Assembly: GCA_021151805.1 (NCBI GenBank)
Contig: JAGKWN010000007.1
Coordinates: 1-64,000, forward strand
Origin: Cytophagaceae bacterium
GTDB taxonomy: Bacteria; Bacteroidota; Bacteroidia; Cytophagales; Cytophagaceae
Reading direction: 5' to 3'
DNA length: 64,000 nt
Shown: positions 34,611-42,940 of the stretch, piece after piece
How the letters are laid out: each line of letters starts with the position of its first letter
Numbering within the stretch: position 1 is the first letter of the stretch
Notes under the pieces: model-generated
What the model saw: only the letters and a program-made list of their open reading frames with translations
Database searches by the model: none
What the model was told of the DNA's origin: nothing
Position numbers and translations under genes: made by a program

Positions 34611-34618
34611 TAAATTTG
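34611..34618 (+). promoter_or_regulatory. -7 element of the aromatic amino acid hydroxylase gene
   Basis: TAAATTTG matches TAnnTTTG exactly and sits 20 bp before the ATG at 34639. No TTTG is seen 20 bp upstream; that position is taken by the inverted repeat at 34577-34598. Confidence 0.55.
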
Positions 34619-34638
34619 AAGGTTAACTATATAATTCA

Positions 34639-35355
34639 ATGGATCAGATTCATAATTACACAGAACAGGAAAATAAGATTTGGGCAACAGCTTACAGCAG
34701 AATCTTAAATTTTTTAGGTGACGTTGCAGACGAGAGCGTAATGACTGGAATTCGAACTATTGGATTGCCGGGAGATCGGGTGCCTAATGTAGAAGAGATA
34801 AATGAACATTTAGCCAAACATACCGACTGGAGAATTGTGCCGTTGGAAGATATGGTGGATGATACCAAATTTATCAGCATGCTTGCGCATAAATTATATC
34901 CTTGCAGAACATGGGTGCGCAGTATTGATCAGGTTGATAAAATGGAAGATGAATACGATATCTTTCATGATGTATTTGGGCATACTTCCTTATTGTATAT
35001 TCCTACCTATTGCTTATACCTGGAAAAGCTCGGCGAGCTTGCCCTGCAATACATTGATGATTCAAAAGCAATTTTATATCTGAAACGTGTTTACTGGCAT
35101 ACCATTCAATATGGTTTGATTGATGTAAATAAATCACTACGCATCTATGGTGCACATATGATCACATCCCGCAATGAAGCGTCTTATGCGTTGAATGCAG
35201 GTGTTCCTAAATATGATCACAATGTGTCAATCATTATGGATACGCCATACGTAAAAAATCATTTCCAGGAAAAATATTTTGTCATTAAATCTTACGATCA
35301 GCTTCTTGCTTCTATGGATACAATCAAAATTGAACTGGAGAAACGATTGAAGTAA
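34639..35355 (+). CDS. Aromatic amino acid hydroxylase homologue with Glu-to-Gln iron ligand
   Basis: A 238-residue protein of the pterin-dependent aromatic amino acid hydroxylase (PhhA) family, whose normal role is phenylalanine to tyrosine. His110 and His115 in IFHDVFGH are the two iron His ligands. The glutamate that completes the facial triad, in the usual YWFTVEFGL, is Gln157 here (YWHTIQYGL; codon CAA at 35107-35109). Other motifs (RTWVRSIDQVD, LRIYGAHMITSRNEASYAL) are recognisable but altered. It is shorter than typical bacterial enzymes (about 260-300). Iron binding and hydroxylase activity may be weakened or changed. The gene precedes a thioesterase by 2 bp. Confidence 0.85.
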   Translation: MDQIHNYTEQENKIWATAYSRILNFLGDVADESVMTGIRTIGLPGDRVPNVEEINEHLAKHTDWRIVPLEDMVDDTKFISMLAHKLYPCRTWVRSIDQVDKMEDEYDIFHDVFGHTSLLYIPTYCLYLEKLGELALQYIDDSKAILYLKRVYWHTIQYGLIDVNKSLRIYGAHMITSRNEASYALNAGVPKYDHNVSIIMDTPYVKNHFQEKYFVIKSYDQLLASMDTIKIELEKRLK

Positions 35356-35357
35356 TC

Positions 35358-35921
35358 ATGTCAGAAGATAAAAAGTTTTATAAAACGGTTCGGTTTTCAC
35401 AGACCACAATAACAGAGCTGATGATCCCTTCCTATGCCAATTTTGGAGGGAAAATACACGGGGGGATTTTACTTTCCCTGATGGATAAAGCTGCTTATGC
35501 TTGCGCTTCAAAACACTCTCAGGGATATTGTGTAACGGTTTCTGTAGATACGGTTGATTTTCTTCAACCCATTGAAGTAGGTGAGTTGGTTGCTTTGCAC
35601 GCATCCGTTCATTATGTAGGAAACAGCTCAATGGTAATCGGTATAAAAGTTATTTCTGAAAATGTACATACCTCTACGGTAAGGCATACGAATACGTCCT
35701 ATTTTACAATGGTTTCAAAAGACGATAAGGATGTGCTTAAGAAAGTTCCTGGTTTGATACTTGAAACAAAGGAAGAAGTAAAAAACTTTTTAGATGCGAT
35801 GAAGCGTAAAGAAATAAAAGATTATTATAAGAAAGAACTGAAAAAGCTTGGAGATTTGCCTCATTCAGAAGAGCATGATTTGGAACTTTTAAAAGATGAA
35901 CGCTGCCAGATAGTACATTAA
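35358..35921 (+). CDS. YciA/BACH-type acyl-CoA thioesterase (hotdog fold)
   Basis: A 187-residue hotdog-fold thioesterase. FGGKIHGGILLSLMDKAAYACA (about 29-50) is the hotdog helix, with the catalytic Asp in MD and the conserved HGG. CVTVSVDTVDFLQPIEVG follows as the next strand pair. It is longer than YciA by a charged helical C-terminus of about 60 residues (KDYYKKELKKLGDLPHSEEHD). Probable role: hydrolysis of acyl-CoA in fatty acid or aromatic metabolism. It starts 2 bp after the hydroxylase gene, so the two share an operon. Confidence 0.88.
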   Translation: MSEDKKFYKTVRFSQTTITELMIPSYANFGGKIHGGILLSLMDKAAYACASKHSQGYCVTVSVDTVDFLQPIEVGELVALHASVHYVGNSSMVIGIKVISENVHTSTVRHTNTSYFTMVSKDDKDVLKKVPGLILETKEEVKNFLDAMKRKEIKDYYKKELKKLGDLPHSEEHDLELLKDERCQIVH

Positions 35922-35925
35922 TTCT

Positions 35926-36168
35926 ATGTTTAAAAAAATAATTTCGTTACCGTATTACCTGAAGAATCCAGCGGTTCAGCCTCGCACACGCATGTATGTT
36001 ATTTGTCTGCTGTTGGGATTTGCCGGAGGACATCGTTTTATGATGGGATACAAAACCTGGATATTACAATTTATTACTTTAGGTGGCTTGGGTTTCTGGT
36101 CCTTGTATGATCTTGTTAAAATTGCCTTGAACGAAATGACAATGGCAGACGGCAGATCATTATCTTAA
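35926..36168 (+). CDS. Small TM2-domain membrane protein
   Basis: An 80-residue protein with two membrane helices (about 24-42 and 47-68). RMYVICLLLGFAGGHRFMMGYKTWILQFITLGGLGFWSLYDL is the TM2 domain, with the G-hairpin loop GGHRFMMG between helices. Function of TM2 proteins is unknown. It starts 4 bp after the thioesterase stop. Confidence 0.88.
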   Translation: MFKKIISLPYYLKNPAVQPRTRMYVICLLLGFAGGHRFMMGYKTWILQFITLGGLGFWSLYDLVKIALNEMTMADGRSLS

Positions 36169-36208
36169 ACGAAACAAAATTATTTGAACAGTTTTTCGTT
36201 CAGACAAT

Positions 36209-36856
36209 ATGGAACAGATCAACGAAAAAAATTTCAATTTCTATAATCAGATCGGAATCGATACTTTTCAATCTTTAGCAAAAGATGGAGGTTTCAGTAC
36301 CTATGTAGATCTTGAAATTGCATACAGATATATCCAATCAGCAGAGAACATTGTGGAGATTGGCGCAGGCTACGGTCGCTGTATTGATTTCCTTCTTGCT
36401 AAAAAACACCAGGGGAAAATTATTGCCGTTGAGCAAAGTGCCAAGCTTTGCGGGCATTTACGTGAAAAATATTCATCAACGGTAGAAATCGTTGAAGGAG
36501 ACATTTATACCATTTCATTTGACCAGACTATTGATACTGCCCTTTGGATGTGGTCTGGAATCATAGACTTTTCATTGGAAGAGCAGGCTGCTAATGTGAA
36601 ACACATTTTTGAATTATTAAGTACAAAAGGGAAATTGTTCATTGATATTCCGCGTCTTGGTATTCAGACTATAGCAAGCCATATTGACCAGCAGCATATA
36701 AGACTTACCACAGATTTTGGTGAAATTGAGTGTTACATTCCACGCAGTGATGAAGTAAAGGAATACGCCGCTGCAGCAGGTTTTACGCGAGTGGATGAAA
36801 TCAATTATGAAACCGCGACCGATAAAAAGCGGACCATGTATATTTTGATGAAATAA
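36209..36856 (+). CDS. Class I SAM-dependent methyltransferase
   Basis: A 215-residue methyltransferase. Motif I VEIGAGYGRCIDFLL (about 48-62) binds SAM, IIAVEQSAKLCGHLREKY (about 71-88) is motif II, and FDQTIDTALWMWSGIIDF is near motif IV. The substrate is unknown. The region about 140-190 (IPRLGIQTIASHID, IECYIPRSDEVKEYAAAAGF) resembles small-molecule methyltransferases. It lies 40 bp after the TM2 gene on the same strand and may be in the same transcript. Confidence 0.83.
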   Translation: MEQINEKNFNFYNQIGIDTFQSLAKDGGFSTYVDLEIAYRYIQSAENIVEIGAGYGRCIDFLLAKKHQGKIIAVEQSAKLCGHLREKYSSTVEIVEGDIYTISFDQTIDTALWMWSGIIDFSLEEQAANVKHIFELLSTKGKLFIDIPRLGIQTIASHIDQQHIRLTTDFGEIECYIPRSDEVKEYAAAAGFTRVDEINYETATDKKRTMYILMK

Positions 36857-36955
36857 TCGGGTTCCCGATCGGTAAAAATCACAATTCCGTCTAATTTATT
36901 AGAATAGGTTACTAAAAGTCCTTATTTTGTATTAATAAATTCAAACTTTAATCGT

Positions 36956-37678
36956 ATGAAAAAATTAATACAAAAGATTGGCTTGCTTGTTATTGCTGTG
37001 ATTGCAAGTTTAGCAGTAAATGCACAGACTGGACCGACTGGACCGACCATTGAAGTATCTATCACCACTATAGCTGGTACTACAGTTCTTGAAAATAACG
37101 GTGCTCCTTATGATGTCACAAATTTCGGAGACGCGGTTCAGAATTTGTTCCCACTTACTGTGAAAATTGCCAATAAAGGAGATGTTGCATTGACATTAAA
37201 CCAAATATCCGGTAAGTACATCAACTTAAGTGGTACTGGTGCAACTGATTTTACTGTTGATGAATCAGGTACAGCTTCATCCATTGCAGCAGGTGGATTT
37301 ACAACCTTTACTGTTGATATTTCATCAGGCGCTACCAATGGTACAGGTAAACTTGTTACATTGAATATTTCAAGCAATGATGCTGTTAATGGTACTTTTG
37401 CTGGTAGCATCAAATATACATTTACAAACAGAACTCCTACTGCCGTTGCCAAAGGATCCGATATAGGTTTAAGCCTGTATCCAAATCCATCAAGTGATGG
37501 ACATATGTTTGTGTCTGCAGATAATATCAACGTTGAAAGAATTGTTATAAGCAACGTGAGTGGACAAACAGAAGAATTTGCTTCAAAAGAATTCACAACT
37601 GCTATGAAAGGTTTATTGCTTGTGCGCGTATACACAGACAAAGGAGTTGTTTCAGAAAAAATTATTATCAAAGAATAA
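36956..37678 (+). CDS. T9SS-exported protein with a choice-of-anchor-D-like domain
   Basis: A 240-residue secreted protein. A signal peptide (MKKLIQKIGLLVIAVIASLA, cleaved near NAQ) leads to TGPTGPT and one beta-sandwich domain (about 45-165: FGDAVQNLFPLTVKIANKGD...AAGGFTTFTVDISSGATNGTGKLVTLNISSND) resembling choice-of-anchor D domains. The C-terminal about 75 residues (LSLYPNPSSDGHMFVS...VRVYTDKGVVSEKIIIKE) form a type A T9SS sorting domain, so it should cross the outer membrane and attach to the surface. It has no catalytic domain and probably mediates adhesion or structure. Confidence 0.88.
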   Translation: MKKLIQKIGLLVIAVIASLAVNAQTGPTGPTIEVSITTIAGTTVLENNGAPYDVTNFGDAVQNLFPLTVKIANKGDVALTLNQISGKYINLSGTGATDFTVDESGTASSIAAGGFTTFTVDISSGATNGTGKLVTLNISSNDAVNGTFAGSIKYTFTNRTPTAVAKGSDIGLSLYPNPSSDGHMFVSADNINVERIVISNVSGQTEEFASKEFTTAMKGLLLVRVYTDKGVVSEKIIIKE

Positions 37679-37700
37679 GTATTTGATCGTATTGATCTAA

Positions 37701-37740
37701 AAGAAAGCCCTTCACGTTCATGAACGTGAAGGGCTTTCTT
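37701..37740. terminator. Perfect 40-bp palindromic bidirectional terminator
   Basis: Two exact 20-base inverted halves (37701-37720 and 37721-37740) centred on ACGTTCATGAACGT lie between the convergent T9SS cargo gene and mdh. Flanking A and T residues are modest but sufficient for termination. Confidence 0.88.
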
Positions 37741-37765
37741 ATTTATGTTCTGAAGAACGGATTGA

Positions 37766-38701
37766 TTAAGCAATCGCTAAACCATCCAATACGTTCATTA
37801 CTTCTTTTACGTGTTTTCTTGAAGTTTCCATCAATGCTTTTTCTTCAGCATTTAATTTCAATTCAATAACTTTTTCGATACCGTTTTTGCCGATTACAGC
37901 AGGTACACCTAAGTAGCAATCATCGATACCGTATTCGCCTTCTAATTTGATACAAACCGGGATGATTTTTTTCTGATCTTTTACGATCGCTTCAACCATC
38001 TGAGCGGCAGCTGCACCTGGTGCATACCATGCAGAAGTACCCATTAATTTTACTAATTCACCACCGCCGTTTTTAGTACGCTCGATGATTGCATTTAATT
38101 TGCCAGCTTCAACCAATTCAGTAACCGGGATACCACCTACAGTTGTGTAACGAGGAAGTGGTACCATTGTATCACCGTGGCCACCTAATAACATACCCTG
38201 GATTTCTTTTGGAGAACAACCGATCTCATCAGCAAGGAATGCTCTGTAGCGTGCTGTGTCAAGTACACCAGCCATACCAATCACTTTGTTTCTTGGTAAT
38301 TTAGAAGTGATGTGTGCGCAATATGTCATTACATCCAATGGGTTTGATACCACGATGATGATTGCATTTGGAGAATATTTAACAACAGATTCAGTAACTG
38401 TTTTAACAATACCAGCATTTGTTGAAATCAAATCATCACGTGTCATACCAGGCTTACGAGGTAAACCTGAAGTGATCACAACAACATCAGAGTTGGCAGT
38501 TTTAGAATAATCGTTTGTAACACCAGTTGTTTTAGTGTCATATTGAGTGATAGGAGCTTTTTGCCAAATATCCAACGCTTTACCTTCTGCTACTCCTTCT
38601 TTAATATCAAGTAGAATTACTTCATTTACAATTTCTCTGTATGCCAATACGTCTGCGCAAGTAGCACCAACATTTCCAGCACCAACTACTGTTACTTTCA
38701 T
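37766..38701 (-). CDS. mdh: Malate dehydrogenase
   Basis: A 311-residue NAD-dependent malate dehydrogenase of the LDH-like type common in this phylum. VVGAGNVGATCADVLA (about 4-19) binds NAD. GLPRKPGMTRDDL (about 79-91) has the substrate Arg residues, SNPLDVMTY follows, and GGHGDTMVPL (about 173-182) holds the catalytic His. It oxidises malate to oxaloacetate in the TCA cycle. A hairpin separates it from the upstream-strand T9SS gene. Confidence 0.97.
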   Translation of the reverse strand: MKVTVVGAGNVGATCADVLAYREIVNEVILLDIKEGVAEGKALDIWQKAPITQYDTKTTGVTNDYSKTANSDVVVITSGLPRKPGMTRDDLISTNAGIVKTVTESVVKYSPNAIIIVVSNPLDVMTYCAHITSKLPRNKVIGMAGVLDTARYRAFLADEIGCSPKEIQGMLLGGHGDTMVPLPRYTTVGGIPVTELVEAGKLNAIIERTKNGGGELVKLMGTSAWYAPGAAAAQMVEAIVKDQKKIIPVCIKLEGEYGIDDCYLGVPAVIGKNGIEKVIELKLNAEEKALMETSRKHVKEVMNVLDGLAIA

Positions 38702-38768
38702 GATTTATTTTGGGTTAGTATTAACTATATGTTTAGGCTTACAAATTAATAAAAAAACTTAAAAAAGC

Positions 38769-40124
38769 TTAATTTATATTCTCAGGATCGAGTATCAGAG
38801 GCGTATAGGTGCAAACCAGGATTTTCTCTGTTTTTTCAGAAATCTTGTACCTTTCGCTGGTCCGGTAACCAACAATCCATAAAATATCCTCTTTATTTAT
38901 CAGAAAAGGGATCTTGTTCTTTTGGTTAGCCGGAATTTTCAGGTCAATAAAAAAGTCACTTACTTTTTTTACACCCTGCATACCAAAGGGCTGAAATTTG
39001 TCGCCTTCCTGCCAATTACGTACAACCAGCGGCCAATCCAGCGAGGCATAGTCAAAATATGCAACATTCGGTGAACGTTCAAAACCTTTGAAATGCTCAC
39101 TTTCAATGAGCTGGAAGCTTATTTTACCGTTTGGCGTTTCCAGCACTGCAGTACTTGGATAAACAACAGATTCAAAATGGGATAATTGTTCGATCGGGGA
39201 AATATTCCATTGACTTCTGTCTTTAATAAGCGAGTAATTAGGAGAATAGTACTGTGCCCCGGAAGGTTGAAAGCGCTTTGTATAAATGGTCTGTATGGTT
39301 GAATAATTAAAACCGAACGGTAAAAGCAGTTCGGATAAAATACATAAAGGATCTGGAGTCTGGTCAATGTCTTCCAGCTTGATGGTAAATCCATCGGTTG
39401 TTGGCTGTAGTATTCTTGACCTGTATTCTTCGATATGATGCTTGTATACCGTTTCTGTACCTTTAAAACGTTCAGCGCTATATCTGAAAACCTCTTCCAG
39501 CTTGGGATTCAGGTTTTTCAGAACCGGAATGATCTGGTGGCGGATCAAGTTACGTGCGTATTTTTCTTCAATATTTGAACTGTCTTCCCGCCAACTGAGC
39601 GCATTTTTTTCAGCATACGCGCGTATTTCGTTGCGGGCAGTAAAAAGCAGTGGCCTTACAATATTTCCGTTTTTTTCCAATATGCCATGCAAGCCGGCAA
39701 TACCGGTTCCCCGGGTTAAATTGATCAGCATAGTTTCAACAATATCATTCAGCTGGTGGGCTGTTGCAATGCGGGCATAGCCGTATTCTTTGGCCAGTTC
39801 CTCAAACCAGGCATAGCGCAGCTGTCGCGCTGCCATTTGTATAGACAATGAATTGGTGCTGGCAAATGCACTTGTATCAAAACGCTTTACGTGAAAAGAT
39901 ACGCTGTTTTGCTGGGCTAAACGGGCCACAAACTCTTCATCCTCATCCGATTCTTTTCCGCGCAGGGAAAAATTGCAATGTGCAACTGCAAAAGAATAAC
40001 CTGCTTTTAAAAATAAATCGAATAATACGACCGAATCAATTCCACCGCTTACGGTTAGTAAAATTTTATCATTCGGAGAAAAAAGTTGTTTCTCTGAAAT
40101 AAATTGGCGCAATTCGTGCAACAT
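38769..40124 (-). CDS. tilS: tRNA(Ile)-lysidine synthase
   Basis: A 451-residue N-type PP-loop ATPase that converts the wobble cytidine of the CAU tRNA-Ile to lysidine. The PP loop SGGIDSVV (26-33), RQLRYAWFEELAKEYGY and ATAHQLNDIVET (about 122-133) are hallmarks. The C-terminal part (about 360-450) is the TilS substrate-specificity domain. It is divergent from the OstA-like gene with only about 35 bp between them. Confidence 0.95.
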   Translation of the reverse strand: MLHELRQFISEKQLFSPNDKILLTVSGGIDSVVLFDLFLKAGYSFAVAHCNFSLRGKESDEDEEFVARLAQQNSVSFHVKRFDTSAFASTNSLSIQMAARQLRYAWFEELAKEYGYARIATAHQLNDIVETMLINLTRGTGIAGLHGILEKNGNIVRPLLFTARNEIRAYAEKNALSWREDSSNIEEKYARNLIRHQIIPVLKNLNPKLEEVFRYSAERFKGTETVYKHHIEEYRSRILQPTTDGFTIKLEDIDQTPDPLCILSELLLPFGFNYSTIQTIYTKRFQPSGAQYYSPNYSLIKDRSQWNISPIEQLSHFESVVYPSTAVLETPNGKISFQLIESEHFKGFERSPNVAYFDYASLDWPLVVRNWQEGDKFQPFGMQGVKKVSDFFIDLKIPANQKNKIPFLINKEDILWIVGYRTSERYKISEKTEKILVCTYTPLILDPENIN

Positions 40125-40159
40125 AGGTTAAATATACAATTTAAATTATTTTTGTAGAT

Positions 40160-41683
40160 ATGATTAGATATATGTTTCGGAGAATACTACATATAATACC
40201 AGTATTTTTACTGTTTATCAGTGCATTTGCCCAAAATCAGCCTGAAAAGATTGAGTTGGTACAGGCTGGTACATTAATGGGGCGGGAAGGAAAAGAAGCC
40301 TATGTAAAGCTTAAAGACAATGTAGTTTTTAAACAGGGCGAAATGTTCCTGTACTGTGATTCAGCGTTTCAGTATGCAAGCAGAAATTATATCGAAGCAT
40401 TCGGGCGTGTACGCCTGATACAAGGTGATACTTTATCTCTTACCTGTAAAAAGCTTGAATATGATGGCAACACAAAAAAGGCAAAAGCAATCGGTGATGT
40501 TATTCTTATAGATAAACAGACGATCTTAAAAACAAGTTTGCTTAATTACGACCGCGTGTCTAAAACGGTAAGTTATGCATCCGGCGCTGATATCAGTGAT
40601 AAAGGAAATAACTTAACCAGTACAATAGGTGCTTACAATACGTCTTCCAAAATATTTACCTTCAAGAAAAATGTTCATATAACCAATCCCGGACAAGGCT
40701 TTATCCTCGATGCAGATACGCTGCAATACAGTTCAAATTCTCGGTTGGCAACATTCAGAGGCGAAACCAAGATTACGACAAAAGACGGAGTCGTGACATC
40801 GAAAGAAGGTTCTTACAATACCGCGACAGCAGTAATGTATTTTGGCGGCCGGGCGCAGGTTCACTCCGGTGATAATACTATCTCTGGCCATAAGATTGAT
40901 TACGATGAAAAAACAAAGCTGGGTGTAGTTACCGGTGATGTGAAAATCATTAATAAAAAAGATAGCATAACTGTATTGGGCCAGCATGCAAAGTACAGAG
41001 GCAAAGATGGCTATTCAATTGTTTCGGGAAATCCGCTGATGTATCAGGTAAGCGGCATAGATACGCTGTTTTTAAAAGCAGACACGTTGGTTTCCATAGA
41101 TGATACAGCTAAAAAGGTGAAGTTGCTGAAAGCATATTACCATGTTCAGTTGTATAGAAAAGATCTTCAGGCAACTTGCGATTCGCTTGTCTATAATTTT
41201 TATGATTCAACCATTTATTTATTCCGCAATCCGGTTTTGTGGAACGGAGAAAATCAACTGGTGGCAGACTCCATCTGGATGGTCCAGAAAAACGGCAAGA
41301 TGGATGCCATGCATATGCATGTAAATGCATTCGTGATTTCGAAAGATACGTTGGCTAATTTTAATCAAATCAAGGGAAGGCAGATTACTGCATACTTTAA
41401 TAACAATCATTTGAACAAGATCATGGTGGAAGGGAATGCTGAAAGTATTTACCATGCCCTGGAAGGTGGAAAAAAACTTATAGGCGTTAATAAAGCTGAG
41501 GCGGGTTCCATCGTTGTATTATTTAAAGATGATAAACTGGCTTCCATTACATATCTGACGAAACCTGATGCCTCTTTTATTCCTCCGCAACAGCTTAAAC
41601 CTGAAGATGTTAAATTGAAAGGGTTTAAATGGAAGGCAAAAGATCGCCCGACACGGCAGTCTGTCATTGGAACTAATTTGTAA
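40160..41683 (+). CDS. OstA-like (LptA/LptD N-terminal) protein
   Basis: A 507-residue exported protein. The signal peptide is about 1-28 (ending SAFA-Q; MFRRILHIIP is an alternative start). Most of the length is LptA/OstA-type beta-jellyroll sequence: repeating strands such as AYVKLKDNVVFKQGEMFLYCDSAFQY, and a second half around 230-400 that repeats the same pattern. This is the OstA-like family of Bacteroidota, linked to LPS transport across the periplasm. It lacks the LptD barrel, so it may serve as a bridge or chaperone. It is upstream of bamD, another outer-membrane biogenesis gene. Confidence 0.88.
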   Translation: MIRYMFRRILHIIPVFLLFISAFAQNQPEKIELVQAGTLMGREGKEAYVKLKDNVVFKQGEMFLYCDSAFQYASRNYIEAFGRVRLIQGDTLSLTCKKLEYDGNTKKAKAIGDVILIDKQTILKTSLLNYDRVSKTVSYASGADISDKGNNLTSTIGAYNTSSKIFTFKKNVHITNPGQGFILDADTLQYSSNSRLATFRGETKITTKDGVVTSKEGSYNTATAVMYFGGRAQVHSGDNTISGHKIDYDEKTKLGVVTGDVKIINKKDSITVLGQHAKYRGKDGYSIVSGNPLMYQVSGIDTLFLKADTLVSIDDTAKKVKLLKAYYHVQLYRKDLQATCDSLVYNFYDSTIYLFRNPVLWNGENQLVADSIWMVQKNGKMDAMHMHVNAFVISKDTLANFNQIKGRQITAYFNNNHLNKIMVEGNAESIYHALEGGKKLIGVNKAEAGSIVVLFKDDKLASITYLTKPDASFIPPQQLKPEDVKLKGFKWKAKDRPTRQSVIGTNL

Positions 41684-41708
41684 TGAGGTGTTTAGTAGTT
41701 TTAAAGCT

Positions 41709-41740
41709 TTTGTTTAAACAAAAATCATTTCGTACATTTG
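41709..41740 (+). promoter_or_regulatory. Consensus promoter of the bamD operon
   Basis: TTTG (41709-41712), 20 bp, TACATTTG (41733-41740) matches the consensus exactly. The predicted transcript start lies at or within a few bases of the bamD start codon, so the bamD message is nearly leaderless. Confidence 0.85.
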
Positions 41741-41746
41741 CAAGCT

Positions 41747-42562
41747 ATGCCCAATATGCGCTTACTTAAATATTTTATTTGTTTACTGATCGTTTTCGGA
41801 CTGTTTTCGTGCAGTGACTTTAATCGCTTGCAGAAAACGGGTACACCAGCAGAAAAACTTTCCAGCGCAATTAAATATTATAATGATGAAGATTATTACA
41901 AAGCAGGTGTTTTGCTTGAAGACGTATCTCCATTATTAAAAGGACAGGATGGGGCAGAGGATGCGGCTTATTATCTGGCAAATAATTATTACAAGCAGAA
42001 GCAGTACATGATGAGTGCGTTTTATTTCAAGGATTTCTATTTAACGTATCCAAGAAGTACACGTGTTGAAGAGAGTATGTATATGCATGTGTATTCATTG
42101 TACATGAGTTCACCGGAATATAATTTGGATCAAACCAGTACTTATGAGTGTTTAAAGGCATTGTCAAACTTTGTTACCCGTTACCCAAGATCTATATACA
42201 TGGATCAGTGTAATGAAATTGCATCAGTCTTAAATGCAAAATTGATACATAAAGCATTTGAACATTCCATGATGTATCACAAAGTCGGAAATTATAAATC
42301 AGCGGTTGTAGCACTCAATAACTTTATAAAAGATTACCCGAATGCTGAATATGCTGAGAAAGCTTATTTCACTTTGTACACGTCTCAATACCATTTAGCG
42401 AAAAAGAGTATTCATGGTACAATCCAAAGAGACAGATACTTTCAGGCATTAAGGTATTATGAAGATTTTCTGAATAAATATCCGAATACAACGCATAAAA
42501 AAATGGCCAATGTTTATTACGATGATATTGTTAAGGAACTAGGCAAAATGAACATAAAATAA
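41747..42562 (+). CDS. bamD: Outer-membrane assembly lipoprotein BamD
   Basis: A lipoprotein of about 271 residues. The ATG at 41747 is the first after the promoter; the ATG at 41756 (MRLLKYFICLL) would remove three residues and fits a short leader. The lipobox LFSC lies at about 19-22, followed by several TPR helix pairs (about 28-270) typical of BamD/YfiO. BamD is part of the BAM complex that inserts outer-membrane beta barrels. It is followed by rpoZ and coaBC in a run conserved in many Bacteroidota. Confidence 0.92.
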   Translation: MPNMRLLKYFICLLIVFGLFSCSDFNRLQKTGTPAEKLSSAIKYYNDEDYYKAGVLLEDVSPLLKGQDGAEDAAYYLANNYYKQKQYMMSAFYFKDFYLTYPRSTRVEESMYMHVYSLYMSSPEYNLDQTSTYECLKALSNFVTRYPRSIYMDQCNEIASVLNAKLIHKAFEHSMMYHKVGNYKSAVVALNNFIKDYPNAEYAEKAYFTLYTSQYHLAKKSIHGTIQRDRYFQALRYYEDFLNKYPNTTHKKMANVYYDDIVKELGKMNIK

Positions 42563-42588
42563 ATACATTCACATAACATAATAATAGA

Positions 42589-42933
42589 TTGAAATCACCA
42601 ATTGTATCCGCAAACTTAGTTACCAGAGACAACGATAAGATCGCTGAAAAAACTGGCAATATTTATGAATCACTTGTGGTAATTTCTAGACGTGCTAGAC
42701 AAATTTCTATCAAGATAAAAGAAGAACTAAACTCTAAATTAGCTGAGTTTGCTTCTAAAGAAGATAACTTAGAAGAGATCTTTGAAAACCGTGAGCAAAT
42801 TGAAATTTCTAAGTATTATGAAAGAATGCCAAAGCCTTCTACATTGGCTACGGAAGAATTCTTAGAAGATAAAGTTATGTTCCGTCATACTGGGATTGCA
42901 TCAGCATTGCCTAAAAAAGAAGACGAAAAATAA
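42589..42933 (+). CDS. rpoZ: RNA polymerase omega subunit (Rpb6/RpoZ family)
   Basis: A 114-residue protein of the Rpb6/omega superfamily. TRDNDKIAEKTGNIYESLVVISRRARQISIKIKEELNSKL (about 12-51) carries the helical pattern that binds RNA polymerase beta-prime. The gene starts with TTG at 42589, with no in-frame ATG nearby. It is 26 bp after bamD and overlaps nothing. The charged C-terminal part (about 52-114) is longer than in E. coli omega (91 residues). Confidence 0.88.
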   Translation: MKSPIVSANLVTRDNDKIAEKTGNIYESLVVISRRARQISIKIKEELNSKLAEFASKEDNLEEIFENREQIEISKYYERMPKPSTLATEEFLEDKVMFRHTGIASALPKKEDEK

Positions 42934-42940
42934 TAGTAAT

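Noticed and set aside
36856..36869. ATCGGG/CCCGAT inverted repeat as a terminator
   Set aside because: The stem is only 6 bp with a 2-base loop and lacks a T run.
37138..37773. A 211-residue minus-strand open frame opposite the T9SS cargo gene
   Set aside because: It overlaps a gene with a signal peptide and sorting domain, and a terminator palindrome falls inside it.
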